Shown here: one piece after another, positions 43,451 through 52,979 of the stretch | Layout of the letters: every line of letters starts with the position of its first letter | How positions within the stretch are numbered: position 1 is the first letter of the stretch | Origin: Thinopyrum elongatum | Taxonomy: Eukaryota; Streptophyta; Magnoliopsida; Poales; Poaceae | DNA: 64,000 bases | Assembly (NCBI GenBank): GCA_011799875.1 | Contig: CM022298.1 | Coordinates: 496,103,180-496,167,179 of the forward strand | Direction of reading: 5' to 3' | The notes under the pieces: model-generated | Told to the model about the DNA's origin: nothing | Database searches by the model: none | What the model saw: the letters and a program-made list of their open reading frames with translations, nothing else | Program-made: the position numbers and the translations under genes

Positions 43451-43609
43451 TACATGACGCCCCCTAAATAGACCCGTATGTGTACAATTTGTGCACGCGC
43501 GGGTACACATGATGGAGCGCATTTATTTAAGTCGGGCGGCAAACCCAAACAGTAGCCGCATTCATTCCCCTCCCGCTGCCTATTCTCCAGTCGCTGTCGC
43601 CCGATAGCC

Positions 43610-44101
43610 ATGGCCCGGCCGAAGGTAACGACATACGCCATGCTCCCGCCGGAGCGGCACTTTGAGCTACTTCCGGAGATCTGGTGGCGGCGCGAAGCCC
43701 GGATCGTAGCCGCCCTGCCTCCGGAGTCCGGACTAGCCGGAGCTGGAGGAGGAGGCGGTGGAGGCGGACCAGCACATGAAGCCAGAGGAGGAGAACAATG
43801 ACGCGGGTGACGCGGAGCCGGAACAAGAGGACGACGATGCGGGCGAAGCAGAGCCAGAGGAGGACGAGGATGATGCGGGCGAGGCGGAGTCGGTGCCACC
43901 AGCTGCATGCTTCGCCATGGCAGAGTTGACCCAAGCGGAGGGGGCGGCGGAACAGCAGGCCATCCTCGAGTCCATCCAGTCGGAGGCCGAGGTGGAGGCC
44001 AACCACCGCTTCCTCCGCCAGTGCCGGAGGACGAGCAGGAGGAGCTGGAGTTGCAGCATGCCGCCGCCTACCCATCTCCGACGACGAGTAGTGTGGTCTA
44101 A
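43610..44101 (+). pseudogene. Acidic-repeat protein gene, two frameshifts
   Basis: The ATG at 43610 opens MARPKVTTYAMLPPERHFEL and an ELLPEIWWRR block. A frame shift near 43735-43760 leads to an acidic region with repeated EDDDAGEAEPE-type units (43760-43900) and a QQAILESIQSEAEVEANHRF block. Another shift near 44015 leads to the C-terminus (LQHAAAYPSPTTSSVV) and stop at 44101. Undamaged relatives of this small protein are common in Triticeae transposon-rich DNA from memory, with no known function. A weak TATTTAAG lies at 43526-43533, about 80 bp upstream of the ATG. GC content is much higher than in neighbouring DNA. Confidence 0.55.
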
Positions 44102-44845
44102 CTTAGGTTATGTACTTATGTGCGTAGTACTTACTAGTACTAGTTACTACTATTGCATGGTATGTAGGGATTTGAGATATATAATACTACTCCTTAATGT
44201 AAAATGCTTTTAAGATGAATGAATGAAAGCTTGGCGAGCGCCTTTTGTTTGTTAAAAAAACATACTTCTAATACTCCCTCCTTTCTGGTTTAAAGGGCTC
44301 ATCTAAGAAAATTAGATTTCCATTATACTCAGACTTAAAGGGCTTTGAGTCTCAAGCCACATTTATTTCATAGAGATAAGAGAAAGGAAATTTTAGTGGT
44401 CATGCATGCATCTTTTTGTGCAAGTACTATATTAGGGTTCACCGGTCGCTTCCCACAGACGTGCCTGGGCGGTGGAAGAGGAAGGAGAAGGGAAGCAGCT
44501 TATGGAGTACGCCAGCTGCACCACGAGCTCCAAGGAACGTTCGTGCCAAACAATGCATAGTAAAGTATAGGTAGTACGTACACCAGCGGAGTATGAATTG
44601 GCCTTTAGGTTGCATGTGGATGACATGGCTATAACATGCAGGTTGTAGTTCGATAGTATACTGCTTCGCCTTGCATAGTTTGGTCACGCAAGATTTGCAT
44701 GCACACATGTCAAGCACGTAGTTGTCGAAGTCGTGCTCTAAAAAGGGCGACGAGGTCCGCTAGTCCGCGTTGGTCCTTGCGCCCGGAAAACAAACTAATC
44801 ACAGTCGCTGTAAATGTCGTGCATGCTTTAATTCCGGGGTAGTCG
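44102..44845. other. Non-coding DNA with a Stowaway end
   Basis: Starts as a probable 3' untranslated region with several TACTACT-type repeats. At 44274 a Stowaway-like terminus (CTCCCTCCTTTCTGGTTTAA, preceded by TA) begins, and an inverted word (TTTAAAGGGCTC / GGGCTTTGAG) suggests a truncated MITE to about 44400. The rest shows no gene. Confidence 0.5.
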
Positions 44846-45812
44846 ATGGACCTGAATGTGCCGTACAATGAACCGCCCGCCAGCTCCCTAATCTCAAATA
44901 CTAGTGTGCGCCCGCAAAACATCCTTTCTGAAGGGACGAAGCCCTGCAGTTACCATCTCCTCTCGTGTAAAGCAGTTCCCCAAGGGACACGGAAGTTTGT
45001 CGCGATTGCCATGGATTCGCAAGGCGGTGGTGCTTCTCATCCTCGTCGAGGTTGGGAGACCTTGGACGATGATCATTTGGGAGAAATCGTACTTCGCTCC
45101 GACTTCCTCACATCCGCAAGACTCCGCGGTACTTGCACCAAATATTTTAAGGGGGTGCGTAAATATGCGTATGAGAAGGCCATGCTAGTTGGTTTGCCAT
45201 GCATCCTCGAGGACGAGGATGTTTCCTGGGGGGTCTCTCCAGCGCTGTGTGGCTGTAGTTGCAAGTTGACGCCCCTTGAGATGCCGATGTTGAGGGGCAC
45301 TCGGATTTTGTCTAATGAGTAGGTAAGTGATGAGTTTGATCACGTAGTAAATGCATTCTAAAGACTAATTTCGTGTCCATTTCATAATTCCCCCAGTGCC
45401 CACTATTTCACAGGTTAGGCTTGGTGCCAATGAAGATTGGCTTGCATATGTACGGGAGGGTACCAACATCAATTTGCACAACATCTACAATGGTGACATC
45501 ATTCCCGTAGAACCTTTGTCCAACATTGGGATCGGCCATACAATGAATTGGTACGATGGAACCACTGTGAGATTGAAGAAGATGGCAATCCCGGAAGCCC
45601 AGATAAGGTCGTGCGCCAACAAAAATTACAGCTCATCACGGTGTTCAACATTGCGATTGCTTTCATGAACCATCCTGCATGTGGCGGTCAAAGGTGAACC
45701 ATGCTGTCTACGGCCGATTTGTTGTCGTACGAGTACGAAGACCCTATGCTCCTTTTTAACCGCATCTTCGCGGTGACAAACCAGGGGACTTGTTTCGTAT
45801 AGGACACATCCT
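44846..45812 (+). pseudogene. F-box/DUF295 gene, 5' part
   Basis: The likely start is ATG 45011 (MDSQGGGASHPRR); an upstream in-frame ATG at 44846 adds an unusual N-terminus. An F-box follows (WETLDDDHLGEIVLRSDFLT, then ARLRGTCTKYF), the module that binds SKP1 in an SCF ubiquitin ligase. After a stop at 45320 and a possible retained gap, 45396-45668 encodes the beta-rich DUF295 type domain (LGANEDWLAYVREGTNINLH, WYDGTTVRLKKM). More of it in other frames continues to 45812 (FAVTNQGTCF). The C-terminal part lies at 57229-57609. The interval 45813-57228 has a MITE-like end, a small gene and the Gypsy element R5. Domain names are from memory. The gene is dead. Confidence 0.7.
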
Positions 45813-45820
45813 ACAGTATA

Positions 45821-46080
45821 CTCCCTCTCTTTCAGTTTATTTGTTTAGTTTTTCCATTTTACAAGTTTCAAATTCAAATTTAGAGCTCCCCATCACATGT
45901 TGAGATTACAATGTGCATTAAATCGTTGCATGCATGTAGTAGTTTTTTATTGGTCATTTATATTGGTCACGCATGCATGCATTGCAATTAATGTTTTTAA
46001 CCACAATTTTTTAGGAAACTGGATGCAATAATTGAGTAGTTTTGCAACCTACTACTAGTACTATGCCTGAAATGGTACAA
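45821..46080. mobile_element. Stowaway-like MITE, right end not identified
   Basis: CTCCCTCTCTTTCAGTTTATT begins after TA and marks a Stowaway-type left terminus directly at the break of the F-box gene. The following DNA is AT-rich with repeated GCATGCATG. No inverse terminus is found, so it is truncated or diverged. Confidence 0.45.
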
Positions 46081-46421
46081 AATCAATACAACCACCACGC
46101 TCGCGTCTGACCGCCCTGGCCCACCCAAACCCACTCCCTTGCCGGCGCGCGCTTCCCACCTGAAATGGTCAGCGCCGCCCCAGAGCGTCAGTGCCGCATT
46201 AATGCCCGGCCAGAGCGGAGGCGACCTCTTAGTGGCGCAGGCTTTGAAACATCGAAACGATCGAGAGAGCACCGCTTCCCGGTGCACGCGACTGCTTGAA
46301 ACGACACGACGGCCGGCCGTTCGTCCATGCGCATCCCACATTAATGACATGCAGTTGCCGAGGAACCTACTCCGGTGTCACCTGTCCGTCCACCTGTCGT
46401 CGCTCATCGCCATTCGTCGGC

Positions 46422-46429
46422 TATATAAA
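46422..46429 (+). promoter_or_regulatory. TATA box upstream of the 46498 gene
   Basis: TATATAAA in a GC-rich context, 76 bp before the ATG at 46498. It lies too close to the ATG at 46444 for that to be the start. Confidence 0.65.
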
Positions 46430-46497
46430 CTTCAGCCCCGGCCATGGCCACAGTCATCCTCCCCTGGTCCCTTTCTCCTCTCGGCACCACTCCTGCC

Positions 46498-46934
46498 ATG
46501 GCCTCCTCGTGCTCTAAAGCTCTCTGGGATGGATTGTCGCAGGAGCAGAAGAAGGGCATTGCCGACTCCACCACGGCTGCGCTCTACCTCCACGATCACG
46601 AAGCCGGCATGTCTGCGCGGGCGCCGCCGGCAGCGAGGAAGAGTAGTGCATGGCAGGTCGCCACCGCTCGGGTCCCAAGAAGGCCACCGCTTCTCCCCTC
46701 CCGTCAAATCTAAGCTCGTTGGGCACAACATCGAGGTTCAATTATCCGATTGGCAGCGATGTGGAGGTGGAAATCTTCACTTCCTGGACCTCGGGAGGAG
46801 AAGGCTATGGAGGCGGAGCTGGAGAGCACCGAATCAGAACAGGAAAGGCGAAGGCAATAGTCGGAGCTTCAGTTCTCGGGGCTCGTGGTCGGACATGGGG
46901 GACGGACACCGGCAATCATTTAGAATATGTTTAG
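46498..46934 (+). pseudogene. Small unrecognised gene, frameshifted
   Basis: The ATG at 46498 opens MASSCSKALWDGLSQEQKKG, stopping at 46711. From 46650 another frame carries MAGRHRSGPKKATASPLPSN and FNYPIGSDVEVEIFTSW. A third frame after about 46790 has an acidic segment (REEKAMEAELESTESEQE). These probably formed one protein, broken by at least two frameshifts. The third part resembles the acidic tails of transposon-carried genes in Triticeae. Three repeats of TCCGGTTTGTATGAAAA-like sequence follow at 46945-47035, probably 3' untranslated region. No function can be assigned. An opposite-strand ORF overlaps and is disregarded. Confidence 0.45.
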
Positions 46935-47685
46935 AGTAGGTTTTACTCCGGTTTGTATGAAAACTGTAATGTATTTCATCTGGTTTATATGAAAAGTTTT
47001 CGAAATGTAATGATTTTTGTCCGGTTTCTATGAATTCCACCTTGTTTGCATGATTATGCAGGGCAAAGTCATCCCCCGATCAAAATCAGATCGCCGATCG
47101 TGGATGTGCATGGGGCATTTGGTCTAACTTGGAACCTTGTCGCCGACGACACCCAGTTGGGGTGTACTATCTTAGCAGTCGTTAGCCATGGTACCATTGA
47201 AGGGCAACAAGGTGCCACGATCTATCACGATCGGACCCTGATCATGTAACCAGGTAATCCATTCTCTCCGATCTAAGAGTAGTAGAGCCAGGAGCTATCG
47301 TATATCTTATTGCCAAGTCATCTTATAACATTTCAGAACATGTCTCTTTATACTCCAGGAGCAGGAGTAGTTCTTTCCTTTTTTATTTATTGGGATAGTC
47401 ATCTACGCAACTTTATAACGCCAGTTGTAACAAACTATATAGGACTTAACAATTTCAATTTCGTGTAGTACTAGCTAGGTAGCCATAATCCCATCAAACA
47501 AAACTACTCCTTCTTTAATTAATGTACATGGCCCACGTAACACTCTCAAATTGTTTGTCGTAGCCGATGCTGCAGCTGGTCTATACATTGCTTCCCTTCC
47601 CTCTCATAGAAATAAGCAATATAAAGTATTTTATTTTAATCTATATCCTCTGCTTACGTCACCTTATTATACTGCATGGACCTTA
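46935..47685. other. Spacer before Gypsy R5
   Basis: Holds the presumed 3' untranslated region of the previous gene and a 68-codon ORF at 47046-47249 with no recognised domain. From 47290 it is AT-rich and non-coding. CCTTA at 47681-47685 is the R5 target duplication. Confidence 0.5.
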
Positions 47686-48149
47686 TGAGGGAGTCCTGGA
47701 CTTAGGGGTCCTCGGGCCGCCGACTTGGGAGATATGGGCCGGACTATTGGGTCACCATGCGGCCCGGTTAAAGTGCGGACCCGTGACCGGACAAGAGATA
47801 TTCGGAGTCGTGGTGTGCCCTCCAAGTCAAGATTGGTGTGATCTTTCCCTTCGTTGTAACCGAACATTTGTCCTACTGGTGCCTATATAAACCAAAGGGT
47901 TTGGAAGCTTTAGGGATAGAGCTACATACATACCTCATCACCTTAGGGTTTTGCTCGCTCAATCTCGAGGTAGATCAACTCTGTAACCATACTATACATC
48001 CAATACAATCAAGCAGGACATAGGGTATTACCTCTTCGAGAGGGCCCGGACCTGGGTAAACACCGTGTTCATCGTCCCTTGTTCCCCATCGGTCCTAGAT
48101 CCACAGCTCGGGACCCCCTACCCGAGCTCCGCTGGTTTTGACATCGACA
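47686..48149 (+). repeat. 5' LTR of R5
   Basis: 464-bp LTR with TATATAAA at 47884-47891 and the conserved block AGGGTATTACCTC...GGGCCCGGACCTGGGTAAA at 48020-48069. Confidence 0.93.
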
Positions 48150-48168
48150 TTGGTGCTTTCATTGAGAG
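48150..48168 (+). other. Primer-binding site of R5
   Basis: TTGGTGCTTTCATTGAGAG directly follows the LTR. This form is frequent in Triticeae Gypsy elements. R6 has a decayed version. Confidence 0.7.
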
Positions 48169-48197
48169 TTCCGCTGTTAGTCGCCAAAGGATCGATG

Positions 48198-49002
48198 GCT
48201 CGCCTGATCATCGGAGAAGGCGTCAGTTCCGGGGACCTCTTTGTCCCCGGCCAACTCTTCGCGTTCGGTAGCATCGTGCTGCATGCCAACCCAGCTGGTC
48301 ATCTAGATCAGATCAAAAACTTCGCACCTGAGCACTGGATTCGATTCGGCAATCTGGAGTATGTTGAGACGCCCGAGGCGATCAGGTTTTCGCCGGATTT
48401 GCCCCGACCGCTCCTGAACCCTCCCTCGATCCGATCCACGGATCGATCCCTACCCTCCGACCAGCCTCGAGTTCGGATGCCTCCCTCTCAAACGGAGGCC
48501 AGAAATCCTCCTCGACCTCACCCATGATGGCCGCCGAAGACGCATCTTCGGGCCATAATGCCGGAGCTATGTTCGGTTGCCGAGAATCGCTCCCGGACGA
48601 ATCCTCCCCTTGCAGCATGGCCTTGAGCCCTGGCGACGGGTCGACGTTCGATCGCCAGGAGTCATCCCTGGCCGAACTCCCCCTCAACAGCTTGGCTTCG
48701 AGCCCTAGTACGGAACCGGCATCCGATGACCAGATTTTGTCCTTGGTCTCCGACAATTGTCTGGCCCCGGGCCTCGAGATTAACTCGGCGCTTGAAGATC
48801 CGGACCCGATCCTTCCCTGCGCTGCCTCCTCGGAGAATGATCTTTAGCAACCGCCGTACACCAGTCCGACGATCCTCACTTTATTAAACGAGGCGTTCGA
48901 CCAAATCCAGAGGATGGCTATTAAGGACGACCCGCCCTCGGCTAGCGTTCAGCAGCCCTTTGGGCGTACTTCGGGGAATTTTGCGCCCCACCCACCACCC
49001 AC
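48198..49002 (+). pseudogene. R5 N-terminal region, broken
   Basis: An ORF with the Met at 48198 (MARLIIGEGVSSGDLFVPGQ) runs to a stop at 48525. In another frame 48524-48847 is open and Ser/Pro/Asp-rich. A third frame leads into the next ORF. These appear to be parts of the N-terminal extension of the R5 polyprotein, with two or more frameshifts. No enzyme motif is present. Confidence 0.5.
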
Positions 49003-49005
49003 CTT

Positions 49006-49965
49006 GTGGCCATAGTCGAGGACTTAACCGACATGCTGGACTACAATTTGGAAAATGCCTACTCTATGGATGAGGACAACGAAGCCACCGTCAACGTCGA
49101 TGCCGCAACCCCTGTCACCGGCCACTGGACGGCCACGTCCACTTATGACATTTACATGGTGGACACTCCTAAAGCCGACAACGGCACCCCTAAAAGGGAT
49201 AGCGGCAAAACCGGTGATGAGCCGCGTAAGCACCGTAGACAACGCCGCCGCTCCAACGCACATCAAAGCCACGTGAGCAACACAGATACTGGAGAGAACG
49301 GCACTCCGGACAACGCGGACCACCTCAAGGACCACGGCGCCGACGAGCAACTTCAAGACGATCACGAGGAGGCATACCCACTCAACCTGGAGGACCTCGG
49401 TGACTCCGAAGATAGCAACTACCTCCCCCTTTCCGAAGAGGAGGTTAGTTTGGGCGACGAGGATTTTATCGTCCCCAAAGACCCGCTGGATCAGGAGCGG
49501 TTCAAACGGCAGCTAATTGCCACTGCACATAGCTTGAAGAAACAGCAACAGAGGATAAAAGCCGAGCAAGATACCCTCAACGACAGATGGACCAAGGTCC
49601 TAGCTGCCGAAGAAGGGAACAGTTATGAGCGGCAGACCAAAAGCTACCCAATGCAAAAGCTTCTACCACAATTCAATGACGAGGCCTTAGAGCCAGTACC
49701 TACGCGGTACACCCAGGCGGACCAGCCGGACCGCCCCCCTCGAGGACAAGATAGGCTGGTCGATAAAACCGGACAGCCTCCCGCTACACCCCGCCGTCCA
49801 GGCAAGGAGCTAGTTCGGCCAAACTACGAGTACGACCTACAACGTGATCTAGACGCTCGGGCAGGTCTGACAAGGTTCATCTATGGACCTAGAGACAATA
49901 CGCCTGTTAGAAGGGACGGCTATCAAGCTTTGCTAGACCGAAACGACAAAGCTCGGGAACAATAA
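49006..49965 (+). CDS. R5 acidic N-terminal ORF before gag
   Basis: A 319-codon open frame. It has an acidic region with DNEATVNVDAATPV, a basic HRRQRRRS patch, a second acidic region (DLGDSEDSNYLPLSEEEVS), and a predicted coiled-coil segment (LIATAHSLKKQQQRIKAEQD). Its end (LDRNDKAREQ) is just upstream of the gag domain, after a stop at 49963. In related elements the two are continuous, so this is the front half of the gag polyprotein. It has no zinc finger. Confidence 0.6.
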   Translation: MAIVEDLTDMLDYNLENAYSMDEDNEATVNVDAATPVTGHWTATSTYDIYMVDTPKADNGTPKRDSGKTGDEPRKHRRQRRRSNAHQSHVSNTDTGENGTPDNADHLKDHGADEQLQDDHEEAYPLNLEDLGDSEDSNYLPLSEEEVSLGDEDFIVPKDPLDQERFKRQLIATAHSLKKQQQRIKAEQDTLNDRWTKVLAAEEGNSYERQTKSYPMQKLLPQFNDEALEPVPTRYTQADQPDRPPRGQDRLVDKTGQPPATPRRPGKELVRPNYEYDLQRDLDARAGLTRFIYGPRDNTPVRRDGYQALLDRNDKAREQ

Positions 49966-50048
49966 CAAGCCCGGATGACAGAGGATCTCCGACGTGATGT
50001 GGCCTGAATCAGGGCGCCGCTCACCCTCTGTGCTTCACAGACAGAGTA

Positions 50049-50843
50049 ATGCAGCACCAATTCCCGGAGGGCTTCAAGCCCGTAAACATCGAGCCATATG
50101 ACGGGTCGACGGACCCGGCCATGTGGATAGAGGACTTCCTACTGCACATCCACATGGCACGCGGCGATGGTCTTCACGCCATCAAATACTTACCATTGAA
50201 GCTCAAGGGTCCGGCTCGACACTGGCTAAACAGCCTCCCGAAGGACTCCATAGGATGTTGGGAGGAGCTCGAGGATGCCTTCCGTGCAAATTTTCAAGGC
50301 ACTTATGTCCGGCCCCCGGATGCCGCTGACCTGAGCCACGTAATCCAACAGGTCGGCGAGTCAGCCTGGCAATTCTGGAATCGGTTTTTGACCAAGAAGA
50401 ACCAAATCATCGACAGTCCGGATGCCGAAGCCATAGCAGACTTCAGGCACAGTATCCGAGACGAATGGCTAGCACGACAGCTCGGCCAGGACATGCCAAA
50501 AACTATGGCAGCACTTACCTTCCTAATGACCCGCTTCTGCACCGGAGAGGATAGTTGGCTAGCTCATAGGAGCACCAACCCCGATACCCCCGGCACCTCC
50601 GAAGTTCGGGACGGGAATGGGAAGCCACAAAAGAATAAAAATAAATGCCGCCATAACGACGGCACCACTGACGAAATGACAGTTAATGCTGGATTCCGTA
50701 ATCCGAAGTCTGGGTCACGGAAAAAGCCTTCTAAAGACAATCAGGATGGACCAACTAAATTGGACGCAATCCTAACAGGCCCTGCCAGATTCATGGCACC
50801 GCCGAAAAGCCCGCCAACCACTCCAACCGTAATTGTTGGGTGA
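50049..50843 (+). CDS. gag: R5 gag capsid domain
   Basis: This 264-codon ORF contains the retrotransposon gag domain: VNIEPYDGSTDPAMWIEDFL, then YLPLKLKGPARHWLNSLPKD and FRANFQGTYVRPPDAADLSH. The C-terminal region is Lys/Asn/Pro-rich with no clear CCHC knuckle. The stop at 50841 overlaps the start of the following protease ORF by 4 bp (50840-50843), a frameshift-like junction. It forms the particle that packages the RNA. Confidence 0.82.
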   Translation: MQHQFPEGFKPVNIEPYDGSTDPAMWIEDFLLHIHMARGDGLHAIKYLPLKLKGPARHWLNSLPKDSIGCWEELEDAFRANFQGTYVRPPDAADLSHVIQQVGESAWQFWNRFLTKKNQIIDSPDAEAIADFRHSIRDEWLARQLGQDMPKTMAALTFLMTRFCTGEDSWLAHRSTNPDTPGTSEVRDGNGKPQKNKNKCRHNDGTTDEMTVNAGFRNPKSGSRKKPSKDNQDGPTKLDAILTGPARFMAPPKSPPTTPTVIVG

Positions 50844-51469
50844 TAAAGCAGGCCGGCAAGCTCACAGCTGAAGACTCGGGCAAAAGCCCAAGGAGCGAGG
50901 ACGACGATGAGCCCCGCAGGCCGAATAGTGGAGGCCAAATACCCTTCCCTTTTGAGGTAAAGACGGTGAATATGATCTACGCCACCCATATACCGAGGAA
51001 GGAGCGGAGGCGCACACTACGGGACGTATACGCTGTCGAGCCCGTAGCGCCAAAGTTCTACCCGTGGCCGGCTTGTCCGATCACCTTCGACCACATGGAC
51101 CATGCGAGTAGCATCTGTCACGGAGGATCAGCGGCCCTGGTACTTGACCCCATTATCGACGGGTACCACCTCACGAGAGTCCTAATGGACGGAGGCAGCA
51201 GCCTCAATCTGATTTATGCAGACACAGTGAGAAAAATGGGGATCGATCCGTCAAGGATCAAACCCAGCAGCACCACCTTCAATGGGGTTATCCCGGGCGT
51301 AGAGGCCCGATGCTCAGGCATGGTAACGCTGGAAGTAGTATTCGGCGCACCGGACAATTTCCGATCCGAAGACTTGATCTTCGATATCACCCCATTCCGC
51401 AGTGGCTATCATGCCCTCCTCGGTCGAACGGCGTTTGCCAAGTTCAACGCTGTCCCGCACTATGCATAA
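50840..51469 (+). CDS. R5 aspartic protease-like domain
   Basis: A 209-codon frame with RVLMDGGSSLNLIYADTVRK, the active-site region of retropepsin-like proteases in this Gypsy group (D-G-G), and a later YHALLGRTAFAKFNAVPHYA block. It stops at 51467; weakly coding sequence continues in frame after the stop to 51688. The RT that would follow is missing. Confidence 0.8.
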   Translation: MIKQAGKLTAEDSGKSPRSEDDDEPRRPNSGGQIPFPFEVKTVNMIYATHIPRKERRRTLRDVYAVEPVAPKFYPWPACPITFDHMDHASSICHGGSAALVLDPIIDGYHLTRVLMDGGSSLNLIYADTVRKMGIDPSRIKPSSTTFNGVIPGVEARCSGMVTLEVVFGAPDNFRSEDLIFDITPFRSGYHALLGRTAFAKFNAVPHYA

Positions 51470-51689
51470 CTCAAGCTAAAGATGTTGGGTCCCGCTGGAG
51501 TCATAACAATAAACGGCAACACGGAGCGCTCGCTCCGGACTGAGGAACACACTGCGGCCTTGGCGGCCGAAGACCAGTCCGTCGCCAGTAGGCCGAGGTA
51601 TCAGTCCGCCGTAAAGGCAAAAGATACACTCAAACGGGCTCGAGCCCGATCCGCGTCATGGGAACCCGCCTGCGTTCGCCACAAATAGG

Positions 51690-52979
51690 GATATGCTCCA
51701 CACGGCCCACCCGCCCTCCCTGCGCGTTACGTGCCTCGTCAGCACAACTTCGCGGTTAAGATACCATGGGCGGTCGTGGGGGCTTACACCACCATATGTT
51801 CGGATCAACCGAACCATGGCACTATAACGTCCTCGGACGACAATGGGTAGTACTCCGGACCCGCTCAGCATAAAGCTATAACGGCGGGATTACATCTCAA
51901 GGCCCCTATCGAAGGCACCCCCCGGCAACACGGCGTTTTACACGAAGGTCCAATTTGCTCCCCTACACCTCGCAGAACAAAAGGCGCAGACGTGCAGCAG
52001 GGCACAGTTGAGGCTTCGACCCACGCATCAAGGCCCTGTGTAAACCTTTCTCTGTATAAATTCTCTTCCTTTAGTTATTATAAACACCTCAGCAATTCGA
52101 ATTGTACAAATAGACGTTCAGAGCTTATGGAAAAAAAACATCCTTTATGGTGTTCGGGCATCCGAATTGTTTCGACCCCGTTTCGTTTTCTTTCCTACTC
52201 TTCGAACAAGCTGGGCAAGCAAGTATTAATATCGGGTTATGGACCAAAGGACTGATCTCCCCGTCAGCTCTGCATCCTAAGTCCGGCACCGCCTCTACTC
52301 AGGTGTTCGGCGTCTCGGATATTGCATTATATGCACTGGTTCCGAACTATGTCTTGGGTCAACAGTTGGGTTGCCCGGCTCCTGTGCTTGCCCCCTTACG
52401 TTCCGCATGTTCGGCTAAGAGGGTAAAGGGAGAACCCCTGCAATTGTGCTTCTGGCTAGTCCGGTCAAGCACCTCAGGGGAGAATGCCGAAAACTGACTG
52501 TCATAGTGAGCAAGAACTGGTCAGCGATCCGATAACAGGTGTCAAACCAAGAAATCGTTGGCGATTTAGCCGTCCGTGTCATACGAAGGGTTCGTCCTAG
52601 TACAAAGCGCGTGACTACAAAGTCATGCCTCAGCTCCCGCGTACATCACCGAAACTTGGGGGCTAATCATTAGCCCCCGCCGTCAAGCTCCTATGGCTAA
52701 GTGAAAGCAATAAAGCCGTATAGTCCGATTGCCTAGTCTCTCTTGTGCACTACCGCCTTCGGGCACCGAGACATCAGCTAAGGGTAACAGTGTGGAGACG
52801 AAACACCCCTCGTAGCATCTACTTGAGGGCTGAAGCCGACGACTGGTAACTTTCAGAATAATAAACGGCCGCACAGGAGTCAAAATAAACACAAAACGAT
52901 ATCATACAAAAACGGGCCGCATAGTAAAGCTTAAGGTTCAGTACAACATCAATCACTCAATGATTACATCCTTGGAGCA
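51690..52979 (+). other. R5 spacer, shared in part with R6
   Basis: No supported gene. The part 52390-52560 (GTTCGGCTAAG, GTCAAGCACCTCAGGGGAGAA, AAAACTGACTGTCA) has clear counterparts in R6 at about 61160-61300, and 52745-52830 (GGGCACCGAGACATCAGCTAAGGG) matches 61510-61590. It separates the sense genes from the antisense gene. Confidence 0.65.

Noticed and set aside
49024..49365. Minus-strand ORF opposite the R5 acidic ORF
   Set aside because: It is Val/Leu-rich as expected from reading acidic codons backwards, with no domain.
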